Part shown: piece by piece, positions 27,075 through 35,296 of the stretch
Layout: each line of letters opens with the position of its first letter
Numbering within the stretch: the first letter of the stretch is position 1
Assembly: GCA_902363735.1 (NCBI GenBank)
Contig: CABJBA010000008.1
Coordinates: forward strand, 172,583 to 236,582
DNA from: Clostridiaceae bacterium
GTDB lineage: Bacteria; Bacillota; Clostridia; Lachnospirales; Lachnospiraceae
DNA length: 64,000 nucleotides
Direction of reading: 5' to 3'
Notes under the pieces: model-generated
What the model was told of the DNA's origin: nothing
Databases searched by the model: none
What the model saw: the letters and a program-made list of their open reading frames with translations, nothing else
Position numbers and translations under genes: made by a program

Positions 27075-27092
27075 TTTTACTAATTAGTAAAA
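27075..27092. promoter_or_regulatory. Perfect 18-bp palindrome, candidate operator
   Basis: TTTTACTAATTAGTAAAA is its own reverse complement. It lies in the presumed leader of the hydroxylase operon, downstream of the promoter-like sequence, as expected for a repressor site. Many MarR-type regulators bind similar A/T palindromes, but no such gene is next to it. Confidence 0.5.
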
Positions 27093-27121
27093 CTAATAAA
27101 TATGCTTTTATATATTAAAAA

Positions 27122-27152
27122 ACCGATAGAAGTATATCATACTCCTACCGGT
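27122..27152 (-). terminator. Hairpin with T-run: terminator, or operator overlapping a promoter
   Basis: On the minus strand a 14-bp stem (two G-U pairs) with a GAT loop is followed by TTTTTT, a good intrinsic terminator. The same bases include TATACT, and a TTGAAA lies 17 bases before it, so the dyad would also sit on a promoter. As terminator it would end a transcript of the small reading frame at 27168-27329. Confidence 0.6.
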
Positions 27153-27159
27153 CTTTCAA
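27131..27159 (-). promoter_or_regulatory. Candidate promoter of the molybdenum hydroxylase operon
   Basis: TTGAAA (27159-27154), 17 bases, TATACT (27136-27131) on the minus strand, about 125 bases upstream of the GTG of the FAD subunit. The overlap with the hairpin above makes the assignment uncertain. Confidence 0.45.
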
Positions 27160-27167
27160 TGTTTCTA

Positions 27168-27329
27168 TCAGTTTTTTACAAAGTTTGTCACTTTTCTACA
27201 CAAGCTGCCTTCTAAGACGTTCTTTTTCTTCACTTTCGTCTTCTGCCTGCCAACAATCTCAGAAAACAGCAAATATTTCTTCGTTCTTTTCAAAAAATGG
27301 ACCGGCCAGACACCCAAACAGTTCCGCAT
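27168..27329 (-). CDS. Possible small basic protein, 53 residues, unrecognised
   Basis: An open frame from ATG at 27329 (MRNCLGVWPV...) to TGA at 27168, rich in Lys and Arg. A GGAG lies close upstream and a terminator-like hairpin begins 16 bases after the stop. I do not recognise it. It could equally be a remnant or chance. Kept because it is the only feature that explains a minus-strand terminator here. Confidence 0.25.
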   Translation of the reverse strand: MRNCLGVWPVHFLKRTKKYLLFSEIVGRQKTKVKKKNVLEGSLCRKVTNFVKN

Positions 27330-27446
27330 AGACTCCAGAATATCTTAAGCTTTTTTGTCTGTAATTTTAAGAAAAAATTGGCATAATAATTCATCATTTT
27401 TTGTCAACAATAATTGATGTAACAGTCAATTAAGGAGGGCTTAACT

Positions 27447-27617
27447 ATGTTAGTAAACGGGAAAAATGAATGTATTAAATGTTCCATTGACAATTGCGCT
27501 TACCACGCAAAAACAGACGACTACTGCACCCTGGAGCAAATCAAAGTGGGAACCCACGAGAAGAATCCAGTAAAAAAAGAGTGCACTGACTGCGAATCCT
27601 TTAAGAACCAGGCATAA
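27447..27617 (+). CDS. DUF1540 small cysteine-rich protein
   Basis: A 56-residue protein with an excellent ribosome site (AAGGAGGG). The cysteine pattern is ECIKCSIDNCAYH...YCTLEQIKVG...ECTDCESF. This is the DUF1540 layout common in Clostridia, thought to bind a metal; no function is known to me. It stands alone between two terminators on the plus strand. Confidence 0.85.
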   Translation: MLVNGKNECIKCSIDNCAYHAKTDDYCTLEQIKVGTHEKNPVKKECTDCESFKNQA

Positions 27618-27641
27618 CAGCCAGATTTTGTTTCCTCCTGA

Positions 27642-27675
27642 AAATACTGCGCAGCACTCAAACTGCGCAGTATTT
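27642..27675 (+). terminator. Terminator of the DUF1540 gene
   Basis: A perfect 13-bp stem (AAATACTGCGCAG with its complement at 27663-27675), 25 bases past the stop codon. The stem itself ends in TATTT, so the T-run is short. Confidence 0.75.
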
Positions 27676-27748
27676 CATGAATAAATCTGACAGAAAAAAG
27701 CGAAAAACCAACTTTTATCCAACAATTCAAAGCTTTTATAAATCAAAA

Positions 27749-27784
27749 AAAGACTGTAAAAAAATCACTCTTTTTACAGTCTTT
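27749..27784 (-). terminator. Terminator of glyA
   Basis: A perfect 14-bp stem (27749-27762 with 27771-27784), followed on the minus strand by a run of seven T, 15 bases past the glyA stop. Confidence 0.9.
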
Positions 27785-27798
27785 CTTTTTATATATTT

Positions 27799-29052
27799 TT
27801 ATTCATACAATGGATATTTATCACAGATCTTTGTCACTTCACTTCTGATATAATCAGCCTTGTTCTCAAAATCCGTAGCAGCAAGCCAGATGCATTCTGC
27901 AATTGTTTCCATATCCTCTTCCTTTAATCCCCTTGAAGTTATGGCCGGAGTTCCTACCCGGACACCGGAGGTGACAAAAGGACTTCTTGGATCATTGGGA
28001 ACAGCATTCTTATTCAGGGTGAGATAAACCTCATCACAGCGGTTCTGCAATTCCTTCCCGGTTACTTCCATACCTCTTAAATCAATGAGCATAAGATGAT
28101 TGTCGGTTCCCCCTGTCAGGATATGGAAGCCCTGCTTCAGCAGAGCGGCTGCCAGAGCCTTTGCATTTTTAACCACCTGTTCCTGGTAGGTTTTAAATTC
28201 AGGTTTTAACACCTCGCCAAAGCATACAGCCTTACCTGCAATTACATGCTCCAGAGGACCGCCCTGGATGCCTGGGAATATAGCCTTGTTAAAGTTGAAT
28301 TTATCTGCCGCCGCCTGATTGGCCAGAATCATTCCGCCTCTGGGACCGCGAAGGGTTTTATGAGTGGTCGTAGTGGTTACATCAGCATATGGAATGGGGC
28401 TTGGATGAATGCCTGCTGCCACCAGACCAGCAATATGAGCCATATCTACCATGAGATAAGAGCCTGCTTTGTCAGCAACTTCTCGGAATCTTTTAAAATC
28501 AATCTCCCGTCCGTATGCACTTGCTCCGGCTACAATGAGTTTCGGCTTATGCTCCAGTGCCAGACGCTCCATCTCATCGTAATCAAGAAATCCCTGATCA
28601 TCTACGCCGTAAGGCACAATATTAAAGTACAGACCTGAGAAATTTACCGGACTTCCATGAGTCAAATGTCCGCCATGATTTAAATTCATGCCTAAAACTG
28701 TATCTCCCGGCTCCAGCATGGCAACAAAAGCCGCCATATTGGCCTGAGCGCCGGAATGAGGCTGAACGTTGGCATAATCACATCCAAAAATTTCTTTTGC
28801 CCGCTCTATAGCAATACTTTCAACAACATCCACGACCTCACATCCGCCATAATAACGCTTTCCTGGATATCCTTCCGCATACTTGTTGGTAAGTACAGTT
28901 CCCATTGCCATCATAACAGGTTCAGAAACAATATTTTCCGACGCAATCAGCTCCAGATTTCTTCTCTGACGGGCACACTCTTTTTCAATGGCCTCTCCTA
29001 CTTCCCTGTCATATCCGGTAATAAACTTCATCACTTCATTTACCACGTTCAT
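27799..29052 (-). CDS. glyA: Serine hydroxymethyltransferase
   Basis: A 417-residue PLP enzyme converting serine and tetrahydrofolate to glycine and methylene-tetrahydrofolate. LELIASEN at the N-terminus, the PLP lysine K232 in [14 protein letters not shown] and [15 protein letters not shown] near the C-terminus are all present, and the length is standard. Single-gene unit with its own promoter (29118-29146) and terminator. Some family members also cleave other beta-hydroxy amino acids. Confidence 0.97.
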   Translation of the reverse strand: MNVVNEVMKFITGYDREVGEAIEKECARQRRNLELIASENIVSEPVMMAMGTVLTNKYAEGYPGKRYYGGCEVVDVVESIAIERAKEIFGCDYANVQPHSGAQANMAAFVAMLEPGDTVLGMNLNHGGHLTHGSPVNFSGLYFNIVPYGVDDQGFLDYDEMERLALEHKPKLIVAGASAYGREIDFKRFREVADKAGSYLMVDMAHIAGLVAAGIHPSPIPYADVTTTTTHKTLRGPRGGMILANQAAADKFNFNKAIFPGIQGGPLEHVIAGKAVCFGEVLKPEFKTYQEQVVKNAKALAAALLKQGFHILTGGTDNHLMLIDLRGMEVTGKELQNRCDEVYLTLNKNAVPNDPRSPFVTSGVRVGTPAITSRGLKEEDMETIAECIWLAATDFENKADYIRSEVTKICDKYPLYE

Positions 29053-29117
29053 TCCCTCACTTTCCCTTTATCTCAGCTCATGTAAAAATTTTCTATAATT
29101 TCAACTGATATTACTGT

Positions 29118-29146
29118 ATTTTATTTCTTATCTTTTCTTTTGTCAA
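29118..29146 (-). promoter_or_regulatory. Promoter of glyA
   Basis: Minus-strand TTGACA (29146-29141), 17 bases, TAAAAT (29123-29118). The leader to the ATG would be about 60 bases, too short for a known glycine or tetrahydrofolate riboswitch. Confidence 0.75.
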
Positions 29147-29166
29147 TGCATTTTAGGTTTTCTTCC

Positions 29167-30885
29167 TTATACTTCCTCCGGAATTTTATAATTCCTTATT
29201 ATAATCTGCAAAGTCTTATTTCCGTTATACTCATTCACCCCCGGATAATAAACTACGTCAAGCCTCCGTTTGTTTCCCAATTCCTCCAGAAATAAATCCC
29301 CATTGCCAAACAGCATTCCATCCATAGGTGTTCCCTGCTCTGTTGCAAGAGACATCTTCACCGCGTTCCTGTTCTTCCCAAGAACCCTGACACTTCTTAT
29401 ATGAAGCCCCTTCTGAGCAAACAAAGGCTTTTCATTTCCCTGTCCAAAAGGCTCCAATAGCTCCAGCTCATCAATGAAGGGCTCATTTATGTACTCCAAA
29501 GGCATGGGAACGTCAATCCAGACCTTCTTCACAAAATCCTCCTCTGTCAGCTCTGCCCGTTCATTTAAACGTCTGCGAAATTCTTCTACATTCTCCTTTG
29601 ATAAAGATAGTCCTGCTGCCATGGGATGTCCTCCAAACTTAAGCAGAAGCTCTTTTACTTCCACCAGCGCCTCAAACATATGGTAGGATTCAATAGAACG
29701 TCCGGACCCCTTTACTGATTCCTCCCCATCTGTGAGAACAAAAGATGGCTTTTGAAAATGCTCCCTCAGCCTTCCGGCAATAATTCCGGCCAGGGATTCA
29801 TGACACTCCGGTAAATATACCACTAAAACTTTATCATCATTATAAAACTCCTCTACCTGTTTGACAGCCTCTGAAGTTCCCTCCTTGGTCATATCCTTTC
29901 TCTGGTCATTAAGTTCTTTTAATTCAAGAGCCAACCCGTCGGCTTCCTCTTCATTCTGACATAAAAGCAGGGACAAAGCCAGCTTTGCAGTCTGCAGCCT
30001 TCCTCCCGCATTTAAGCAGGGACCAATGACAAATCCGATCTGATAAGCAGTGATCTGATTTTTATCCAGATTATTTTTCTCCATCAGCTTTAATAGCCCC
30101 AGGCTCCTGGTCTGCCCCATCCGTTTTAGGCCTTCTCTTACAATGATCCTGTTTTCATTCTGCAGTTTCATCACATCTCCCACCGTTGCAATGGCAGCAA
30201 ACTCCAGCATCTCAAGCCATTTCTCCATGGGAACACCAAACGCTTCGTATAAAGCCTGAACCAGCTTGTAAGCAACCAGCCCTCCGCAAATTTCCGGATA
30301 GGGATAGGTACAGTCGCTTCTCTTTGGATTCACCACAGCATCAGCAGGCGGCAGAATATCCCTGTCTTCCTCCTTCATAATATCATGATGATCTGTAACC
30401 AGAACCGTAAGTCCCAATTCCTTAGCAAGTCCAATCTGCTGAACTGCAGCAATTCCGTTATCACATGTGAGTATGGTATCAATCCCATCCTCTGCCGCAG
30501 CTCTGATAATGGATTCATTGATTCCATATCCATCCTTAATTCTGTCAGGAATCTCATAATCCACTACAGCCCCCACCTGGGTCAATGCCCGGTATAAAAG
30601 ATAGGTTGAGCAAACTCCGTCTATATCATAATCTCCCACAATCCTTACAGGCTTGGACTCCCTGACCTTATCCTTAAGAATTGTCACAGTCAGTTCCATG
30701 TCTTTTAACAAATAAGGGCTGTATAATTCTCTCAGCCCTCCTCTTAAATACCGTTCCACAGCTTCCCCTCCAACCACATCCCGGTTACGTATAATCCTTG
30801 CCGTTACCGGGGATATGTGATGGTCTCTGGCTATCTCGTCAAAATCAGCCCGTTTTGTTTGAATCATCCATCTTTCTGCTGCCAT
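29167..30885 (-). CDS. recJ: Single-stranded-DNA-specific exonuclease RecJ
   Basis: About 572 residues of the DHH family. The metal-binding motifs are VGDYDIDG near the N-terminus and TDHHD, followed by the DHHA1 domain with the FGGHPMAAG motif and a C-terminal OB-like domain. It degrades single-stranded DNA 5' to 3' in recombination and mismatch repair. I placed the start at the ATG at 30885 because the GGGAG ribosome site abuts an ATG nine bases further upstream. It appears to be co-transcribed with the metallopeptidase gene upstream. Confidence 0.92.
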   Translation of the reverse strand: MAAERWMIQTKRADFDEIARDHHISPVTARIIRNRDVVGGEAVERYLRGGLRELYSPYLLKDMELTVTILKDKVRESKPVRIVGDYDIDGVCSTYLLYRALTQVGAVVDYEIPDRIKDGYGINESIIRAAAEDGIDTILTCDNGIAAVQQIGLAKELGLTVLVTDHHDIMKEEDRDILPPADAVVNPKRSDCTYPYPEICGGLVAYKLVQALYEAFGVPMEKWLEMLEFAAIATVGDVMKLQNENRIIVREGLKRMGQTRSLGLLKLMEKNNLDKNQITAYQIGFVIGPCLNAGGRLQTAKLALSLLLCQNEEEADGLALELKELNDQRKDMTKEGTSEAVKQVEEFYNDDKVLVVYLPECHESLAGIIAGRLREHFQKPSFVLTDGEESVKGSGRSIESYHMFEALVEVKELLLKFGGHPMAAGLSLSKENVEEFRRRLNERAELTEEDFVKKVWIDVPMPLEYINEPFIDELELLEPFGQGNEKPLFAQKGLHIRSVRVLGKNRNAVKMSLATEQGTPMDGMLFGNGDLFLEELGNKRRLDVVYYPGVNEYNGNKTLQIIIRNYKIPEEV

Positions 30886-30951
30886 GTTCCACATCTCCCT
30901 GCTTTAATTTATCCAGTTCAGCCATCCCAGGCTAACCATAGTTCCTGTTTC

Positions 30952-31731
30952 TTAATAATTTCCGTAAATCTCTTCTTCATAACTTTTTAACAGCTTCCGC
31001 CTTGATTGGTAATCCGGCAGTCTTCCTTCTACCACTCCCCAAAACTCCCTGGAATGGTTCATATGTATCCGGTGAGCCAGTTCATGAACCACTACATAAT
31101 CAGCCAGCTCCTCCGGCAAAAGTACCAGCCTCCAGTTAAAATTTAAATTTCCCTTTGTGCTGCAGCTTCCCCACCTGGTTGCCTGATCTCTGACTGCAAT
31201 ATGTCCATATCCTATATTCATTTTTGCCGCCCACCCGGCCGTTTTCTTCTCCAGATACTTTCTGGCCTCCTGACGGTAGAACAGTTTCATTACTTCCTTG
31301 ATTGTCATTTCCAGTTCAGGCCCTCTTTTTTTCTCCACAGGTCCCGTAAGGTTTAACTCCTCCTCCCTTATGGAAACGCGAAAGCTCTTTCTCCATGAAT
31401 CAGACACCAAACGGAGAATATAGGTCTTTCCCAAAAAAAGAACTCTTGCCCCTTCTTCCCAATGAAACTCTTCCTTCTTTTTTAAAGAAGCCTGAATTCC
31501 TTTCATGTGAGTGTAAACCCAGCTTTTATTTTTCAGCACCAGTTCATGGCCGGAACCAAAAGACAGTCCATTAGGAATCCTCACCATCACTTCACCATTT
31601 TTTTTAACCTGAAGGACCATGGTGCGCCTGTCTGATTTTATAATCTCATAAGGAAAACTGCTCCCATCTTCAAATAAAAGAAGCCCTTCTTCCTTTTCTT
31701 TTTTATTTACCGGCATGTATTCAATCTCCAT
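30952..31731 (-). CDS. YgjP/SprT-like zinc metallopeptidase (M48-type, DUF45)
   Basis: A 259-residue cytoplasmic protein with the zinc motif HELAH (H216, E217, H220) and the preceding RWGSCS signature of the DUF45/YgjP family, often annotated as M48 metallopeptidase. The biological substrate is unknown to me. An in-frame ATG five codons further in has a better spaced GGAG, so the true start may be 31716. Probably co-transcribed with recJ downstream. Confidence 0.85.
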   Translation of the reverse strand: MEIEYMPVNKKEKEEGLLLFEDGSSFPYEIIKSDRRTMVLQVKKNGEVMVRIPNGLSFGSGHELVLKNKSWVYTHMKGIQASLKKKEEFHWEEGARVLFLGKTYILRLVSDSWRKSFRVSIREEELNLTGPVEKKRGPELEMTIKEVMKLFYRQEARKYLEKKTAGWAAKMNIGYGHIAVRDQATRWGSCSTKGNLNFNWRLVLLPEELADYVVVHELAHRIHMNHSREFWGVVEGRLPDYQSRRKLLKSYEEEIYGNY

Positions 31732-31905
31732 TATTTTGCTTCATCTTCAGATACAGTTTTTAGCCCATATCTTCCATTATAGCAAAAAATGCAAAAGAAA
31801 CAACGGCCTTCTTTGAAACTTCTTCTGGTCATTTCCCTGTTTCTTATGATATCATATTGGTAGAACCCCTTAAACACACCTTCTCTTTGATAAGGAGGAA
31901 AAATC

Positions 31906-32583
31906 ATGTATCAGATTTTCTTGCTGGATATTGACAACACTCTTCTTGATTTTGATGCCGCAGAAAAGCATGGATTTGAAAAACTTATAGAATCCTATGG
32001 AATAGAATACTGCAGCAGAATGCTGGAAGAATATAAAAAATTAAACCGTGATCTTTGGGATCTGCTTGAACAGGAAAAGATCAGCCGGGATGAACTCTTA
32101 AACACCCGGTTCACCCGGCTCTTTCGTTCCTTTGGCTTGGATATAAACGGAGAAGAAGCAGAATCCCGCTACCGCCTCCATTTGGGAGAAGGCGCAGACC
32201 TGCTTCCTCACACAAAAGAAACCCTTCTGCATTTAAAACAGAAGGGGAAGAAGCTGTATCCTGCCTCCAACGGTGTTTATAACACCCAGATACAAAGGCT
32301 GAAAAAAGCAGAAATCTATGACCTGTTTGACGGAATGTTCATATCTGAACGTATCGGTTATGAAAAACCCTCCCGCTCATTTTTTGAATACTGCTTCAGC
32401 AATATTCCTGATTTCTCAAAAGAGAGCACCCTTATGGTAGGAGACAGTCTTTCTTCTGATATCCAGGGAGCTGTCAATTCCGGAATTGATTCCTGTTTCA
32501 TTTGCTCTCCAGATGCCCCTGCCACCACAAAAGCCACCTACCAGATTACTGATCTTTCAGAATTGATAAACCTGGATCTATAG
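31906..32583 (+). CDS. HAD-family nucleotidase, YjjG type
   Basis: A 225-residue haloacid-dehalogenase-like phosphatase. Motif I is LLDIDNTLLDFD, motif III GYEKPSRSFF, motif IV MVGDSLSSDIQGA. The alpha-helical cap sits after motif I. Relatives of this type (YjjG/YfnB) dephosphorylate non-canonical pyrimidine nucleotides such as 5-fluoro-dUMP. AGGAGG lies upstream of the ATG. It is transcribed alone on the plus strand, divergent from the metallopeptidase gene. Confidence 0.88.
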   Translation: MYQIFLLDIDNTLLDFDAAEKHGFEKLIESYGIEYCSRMLEEYKKLNRDLWDLLEQEKISRDELLNTRFTRLFRSFGLDINGEEAESRYRLHLGEGADLLPHTKETLLHLKQKGKKLYPASNGVYNTQIQRLKKAEIYDLFDGMFISERIGYEKPSRSFFEYCFSNIPDFSKESTLMVGDSLSSDIQGAVNSGIDSCFICSPDAPATTKATYQITDLSELINLDL

Positions 32584-32613
32584 CTTATTTTCACATTGAT
32601 TTTATGATTAACG

Positions 32614-32775
32614 TTATATGGTTTTTGATTGTTTAAAAATAATACAAACCGGACTTTCTGTGTTAATGATACGTCCTGTGTTGATTAACCTCCCGGAAGA
32701 GGGCTCCAGTTCAAATTCCTTTATGGTATCGGATAGCTCATTAGCAACCATAATTCGATTATTGCCGCACTCCAT
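32614..32775 (-). pseudogene. C-terminal fragment of a 6-phosphogluconolactonase-type beta-propeller lactonase
   Basis: The frame encodes about 53 residues ending at TAA 32614. NNRIMVANELSDTIKEFELE, then SGRLINTGRIIN and SPVCIIF, match the last blade of the YkgB/Pgl-type lactonase family. The rest of the ~350-residue protein is missing, no ribosome site precedes the ATG, and the fragment abuts the stop of the response regulator gene. It is a remnant left by deletion, not a working gene. Confidence 0.6.
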
Positions 32776-32812
32776 TGTTATAAATTGGAGCAAAGCTGGT
32801 GAGACCGGAGTT

Positions 32813-33592
32813 CTATCCCAGCCCCTTCATAAACTTGGAAGGAGACTTTAAAGTATACTTTTTAAACACGGAACAAAAATGCTTATAATCTGTGAAACCA
32901 ATGGCATCAGACACCTCAAATATCCGGTACTGGCCTGTATTTAATAGAGTAATAGCCTGGGAAACTCTGTACTTATTTAAAAAATCCAGAAAAGTCTGTC
33001 CTGTTACCTCCTTAAACTTGCGGCTTAAATAGCTGGTGCTGACCCCCAGTTCTTCAGAAATGGACTCCAGGCTCAGCCTGTCCCCATACCGGGAACGAAT
33101 TTCCTCCAACGCCTTGTAAACATACTTATTTTCCGAAACATCCAGCTTCATGTAATACTCCAGGTTCATGACTCCTGCCTCTGTATCTGCCTTTTCCATG
33201 GCAAATTCCATCTGACGGCTGCTGGCAATCTCCTCCCCCAGCTTTTTCATGAGAACCGCCAGCTTCTCCTCATCCACTGGTTTTAAAAGGTATTGGCTGA
33301 CCCTGGCCTCGATTGCCCTTCTTGCATATTCAAAATCGGCATAGCTGGTCAGCAGGATGCTTTTAAACTTTACGGTTTTGGATGCTTCCTTTATCATCTC
33401 GATCCCATCCATAAAGGGCATGCATATATCCGTAATCACCACATCCGGCTTATGCTCCTGTATCTTTAAAAGCCCATCCTGCCCATTGGACGCTTCCGCC
33501 ACAATCACGCAGTCCATTCCGATCCAGTCTGTCATATAAACCAGACCTTTTCTTATAATATCTTCATCCTCTGCTATCATTACCCGTAACAT
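32813..33592 (-). CDS. Two-component response regulator, AraC family (YesN-like)
   Basis: A 259-residue regulator. The receiver domain (1-120) has phospho-acceptor D55 in ITDICMPFMDG and K104 in LLKPVD. The C-terminal AraC-type double helix-turn-helix is at ~155-257 (ISEELGVSTSYLSRKFKEVTG). It pairs with the histidine kinase encoded just upstream, whose gene it overlaps by 29 bases. Likely target: the ABC importer operon at 36467-40623. Short for YesN-type regulators, since the usual middle domain is absent. Confidence 0.9.
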   Translation of the reverse strand: MLRVMIAEDEDIIRKGLVYMTDWIGMDCVIVAEASNGQDGLLKIQEHKPDVVITDICMPFMDGIEMIKEASKTVKFKSILLTSYADFEYARRAIEARVSQYLLKPVDEEKLAVLMKKLGEEIASSRQMEFAMEKADTEAGVMNLEYYMKLDVSENKYVYKALEEIRSRYGDRLSLESISEELGVSTSYLSRKFKEVTGQTFLDFLNKYRVSQAITLLNTGQYRIFEVSDAIGFTDYKHFCSVFKKYTLKSPSKFMKGLG

Positions 33593-35282
33593 TGCGTTCC
33601 TCCTTATTCACCGGAAGAGTGACAATCAAAGTGGTCCCAAGTCCTTCCGTACTCCGTATATCCACACCGAAAGGCCTGCCATAAAGAATCCTGCACCGCC
33701 TGTGAATATTATAAAGACCTGAATGCCTGCTGTTATTTTCCTCCTGCTCCAAAAGAGCCAGAACTTCCCCAAGTCCCCCCATGGTCATTCCCGCCCCGTC
33801 ATCCCTGCAAATCAGTATCAGGCGCTCCTGGTGAATATAAACCTTGATCTCCACATTCAAATTTTCCTGTCTGCCGAATCCATACTTGACTGCATTTTCA
33901 ATCATTGGCTGTAGCACCAGCTTGGGAATCCGGCAGCAAATAGCTTCGGGCTCCACCTGGACAACGCAGGAAAAACGGCGGTTGAACCGGTATTTTAAAA
34001 TGGTCAGATAATTTTCCAGATGTTCCATGTCTTCTTCCAAAGTCACCTCAGCTTTGGTTCCATCTAGGCTGTAGCGCAAAAGGTTAGACAGGCTGAACAC
34101 CATTTTTCCAGCTGTCTCCGGCTCAATTTTGCACATATACCGGATATTTTCCAGGGTATTGTACAGAAAATGCGGATTAAACTGAGACTCCAGCTGCTTA
34201 TTCTGAGCCGCTGCCAAAAGCTCTGCCATCCTTTTATTATTCTCCATCTGAAGCTTTAAGCTGCCCATGGTTTCATTATAAGCATCGGCTATGATCCTGA
34301 ACTCATTTTCCCGCTCCAACTGTATGGGAGTATCCAGGTTTCCGTTTCTGGTCATTTCCATCACTTCCAGAATCTTATAAAAATCCCTGGTCTTCCTCTC
34401 TGTCACTTTTTTCGTACTGACAAATACCCATACCGTCATGAGTACAAGGGCCGTTATAATCAAAGTGCTGCTAAGCCCTAAGGAAATCACAATATTATGA
34501 ATATCTGCTGCCGAATAAATGAAAAAACGTCCGCCGTATGCAGGCTGTATGGATACAAGAAACAGCTTTTTGTCATAGGACAAATATTTGCCAGACGTTT
34601 TAAGCTCCTTTACCACCTGATTGCTGGCATCCTGCAGACCATAATCATTACTTAAATAAACCCATCCAAAACGGTCTGCAATGATGGTTCGGCTCTCAGA
34701 TCGATCCAGAACTGCCTTAAACTGACTGCTGTTAATGGTAAAAATTATATATCCCGCTTTTTCAGACCCATTCATAACTGCCCGGCCCATGGCAATATCC
34801 CGGTCAGACCATTTCCATGGCTCAGTTAAATACACCTTTGTCTTTTCCGGCTCCTCATCCATGGCTCCCATAAGTCCCCATTTGGGGCTCTCTTCAGGCG
34901 ATAAATACTCCGGTACCTCTCCGCTTGAAAGCAAAAGCCTTCTCTCCCCATCCAGAATAAATACATCTGCCTTATACCCAAGTCCATTGGAAACCTGATA
35001 AAACTCCTGAAATATCTCCATCCGCCCGGAAGGCTCCAGACTCTTATCAAAAAGTCTTTCATCCAAAGCCAGCCGCCCCAGATTTTCTTCATATCCTTTT
35101 AAAGCCCGTTCCAGTTCCTGAGCCACATACTCATTATGAGACTCATTCCCGCTTTTTTTTCCATATATCAAGGCTCCGAAAAAGACCAGTGTGAATACCA
35201 GTGTTAAACCCACTGCGGGAATAATGGCATAGCTCATAAACAGCTGCCGCAGCTCATCTTTAAAGTACCGCTCCCGTTTCAT
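33564..35282 (-). CDS. Sensor histidine kinase, YesM/LytS-like
   Basis: A 572-residue membrane kinase. Helix 1 is at ~16-40, an extracytoplasmic sensor domain at ~42-260, helix 2 at ~263-288, HAMP-like linker ~289-345. The His_kinase domain carries the phospho-histidine H371 in QFNPHFLYN, followed by the ATPase domain (LQPMIENAVKYGFG, GAGM). I chose the ATG at 35282, since it has a GGTGG-type ribosome site. The binding-protein gene immediately upstream probably encodes its ligand-sensing partner. Confidence 0.9.
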   Translation of the reverse strand: MKRERYFKDELRQLFMSYAIIPAVGLTLVFTLVFFGALIYGKKSGNESHNEYVAQELERALKGYEENLGRLALDERLFDKSLEPSGRMEIFQEFYQVSNGLGYKADVFILDGERRLLLSSGEVPEYLSPEESPKWGLMGAMDEEPEKTKVYLTEPWKWSDRDIAMGRAVMNGSEKAGYIIFTINSSQFKAVLDRSESRTIIADRFGWVYLSNDYGLQDASNQVVKELKTSGKYLSYDKKLFLVSIQPAYGGRFFIYSAADIHNIVISLGLSSTLIITALVLMTVWVFVSTKKVTERKTRDFYKILEVMEMTRNGNLDTPIQLERENEFRIIADAYNETMGSLKLQMENNKRMAELLAAAQNKQLESQFNPHFLYNTLENIRYMCKIEPETAGKMVFSLSNLLRYSLDGTKAEVTLEEDMEHLENYLTILKYRFNRRFSCVVQVEPEAICCRIPKLVLQPMIENAVKYGFGRQENLNVEIKVYIHQERLILICRDDGAGMTMGGLGEVLALLEQEENNSRHSGLYNIHRRCRILYGRPFGVDIRSTEGLGTTLIVTLPVNKEERNVTGNDSRG

Positions 35283-35296
35283 CAGTCCACCACCTT

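Larger units (their letters stand above)
27000..27446. other. Intergenic region upstream of the molybdenum hydroxylase operon
   Basis: This stretch holds the hydroxylase leader, an 18-bp palindrome (27075-27092), a hairpin coincident with a promoter-like sequence (27122-27159) and a possible small basic reading frame (27168-27329, listed separately). On the plus strand, a TTGTCA-like sequence lies ahead of the DUF1540 gene without a clear -10. No riboswitch class was recognised. Confidence 0.5.

Noticed and set aside
27000..27160. Purine riboswitch ahead of the molybdenum hydroxylase operon
   Set aside because: The conserved purine-aptamer core segments are absent; the hairpin there is explained as terminator or operator.
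32618..32851. A 77-codon plus-strand open frame after the phosphatase gene
   Set aside because: It overlaps the end of the response regulator gene and the antisense lactonase remnant, and has no ribosome site or recognisable product.
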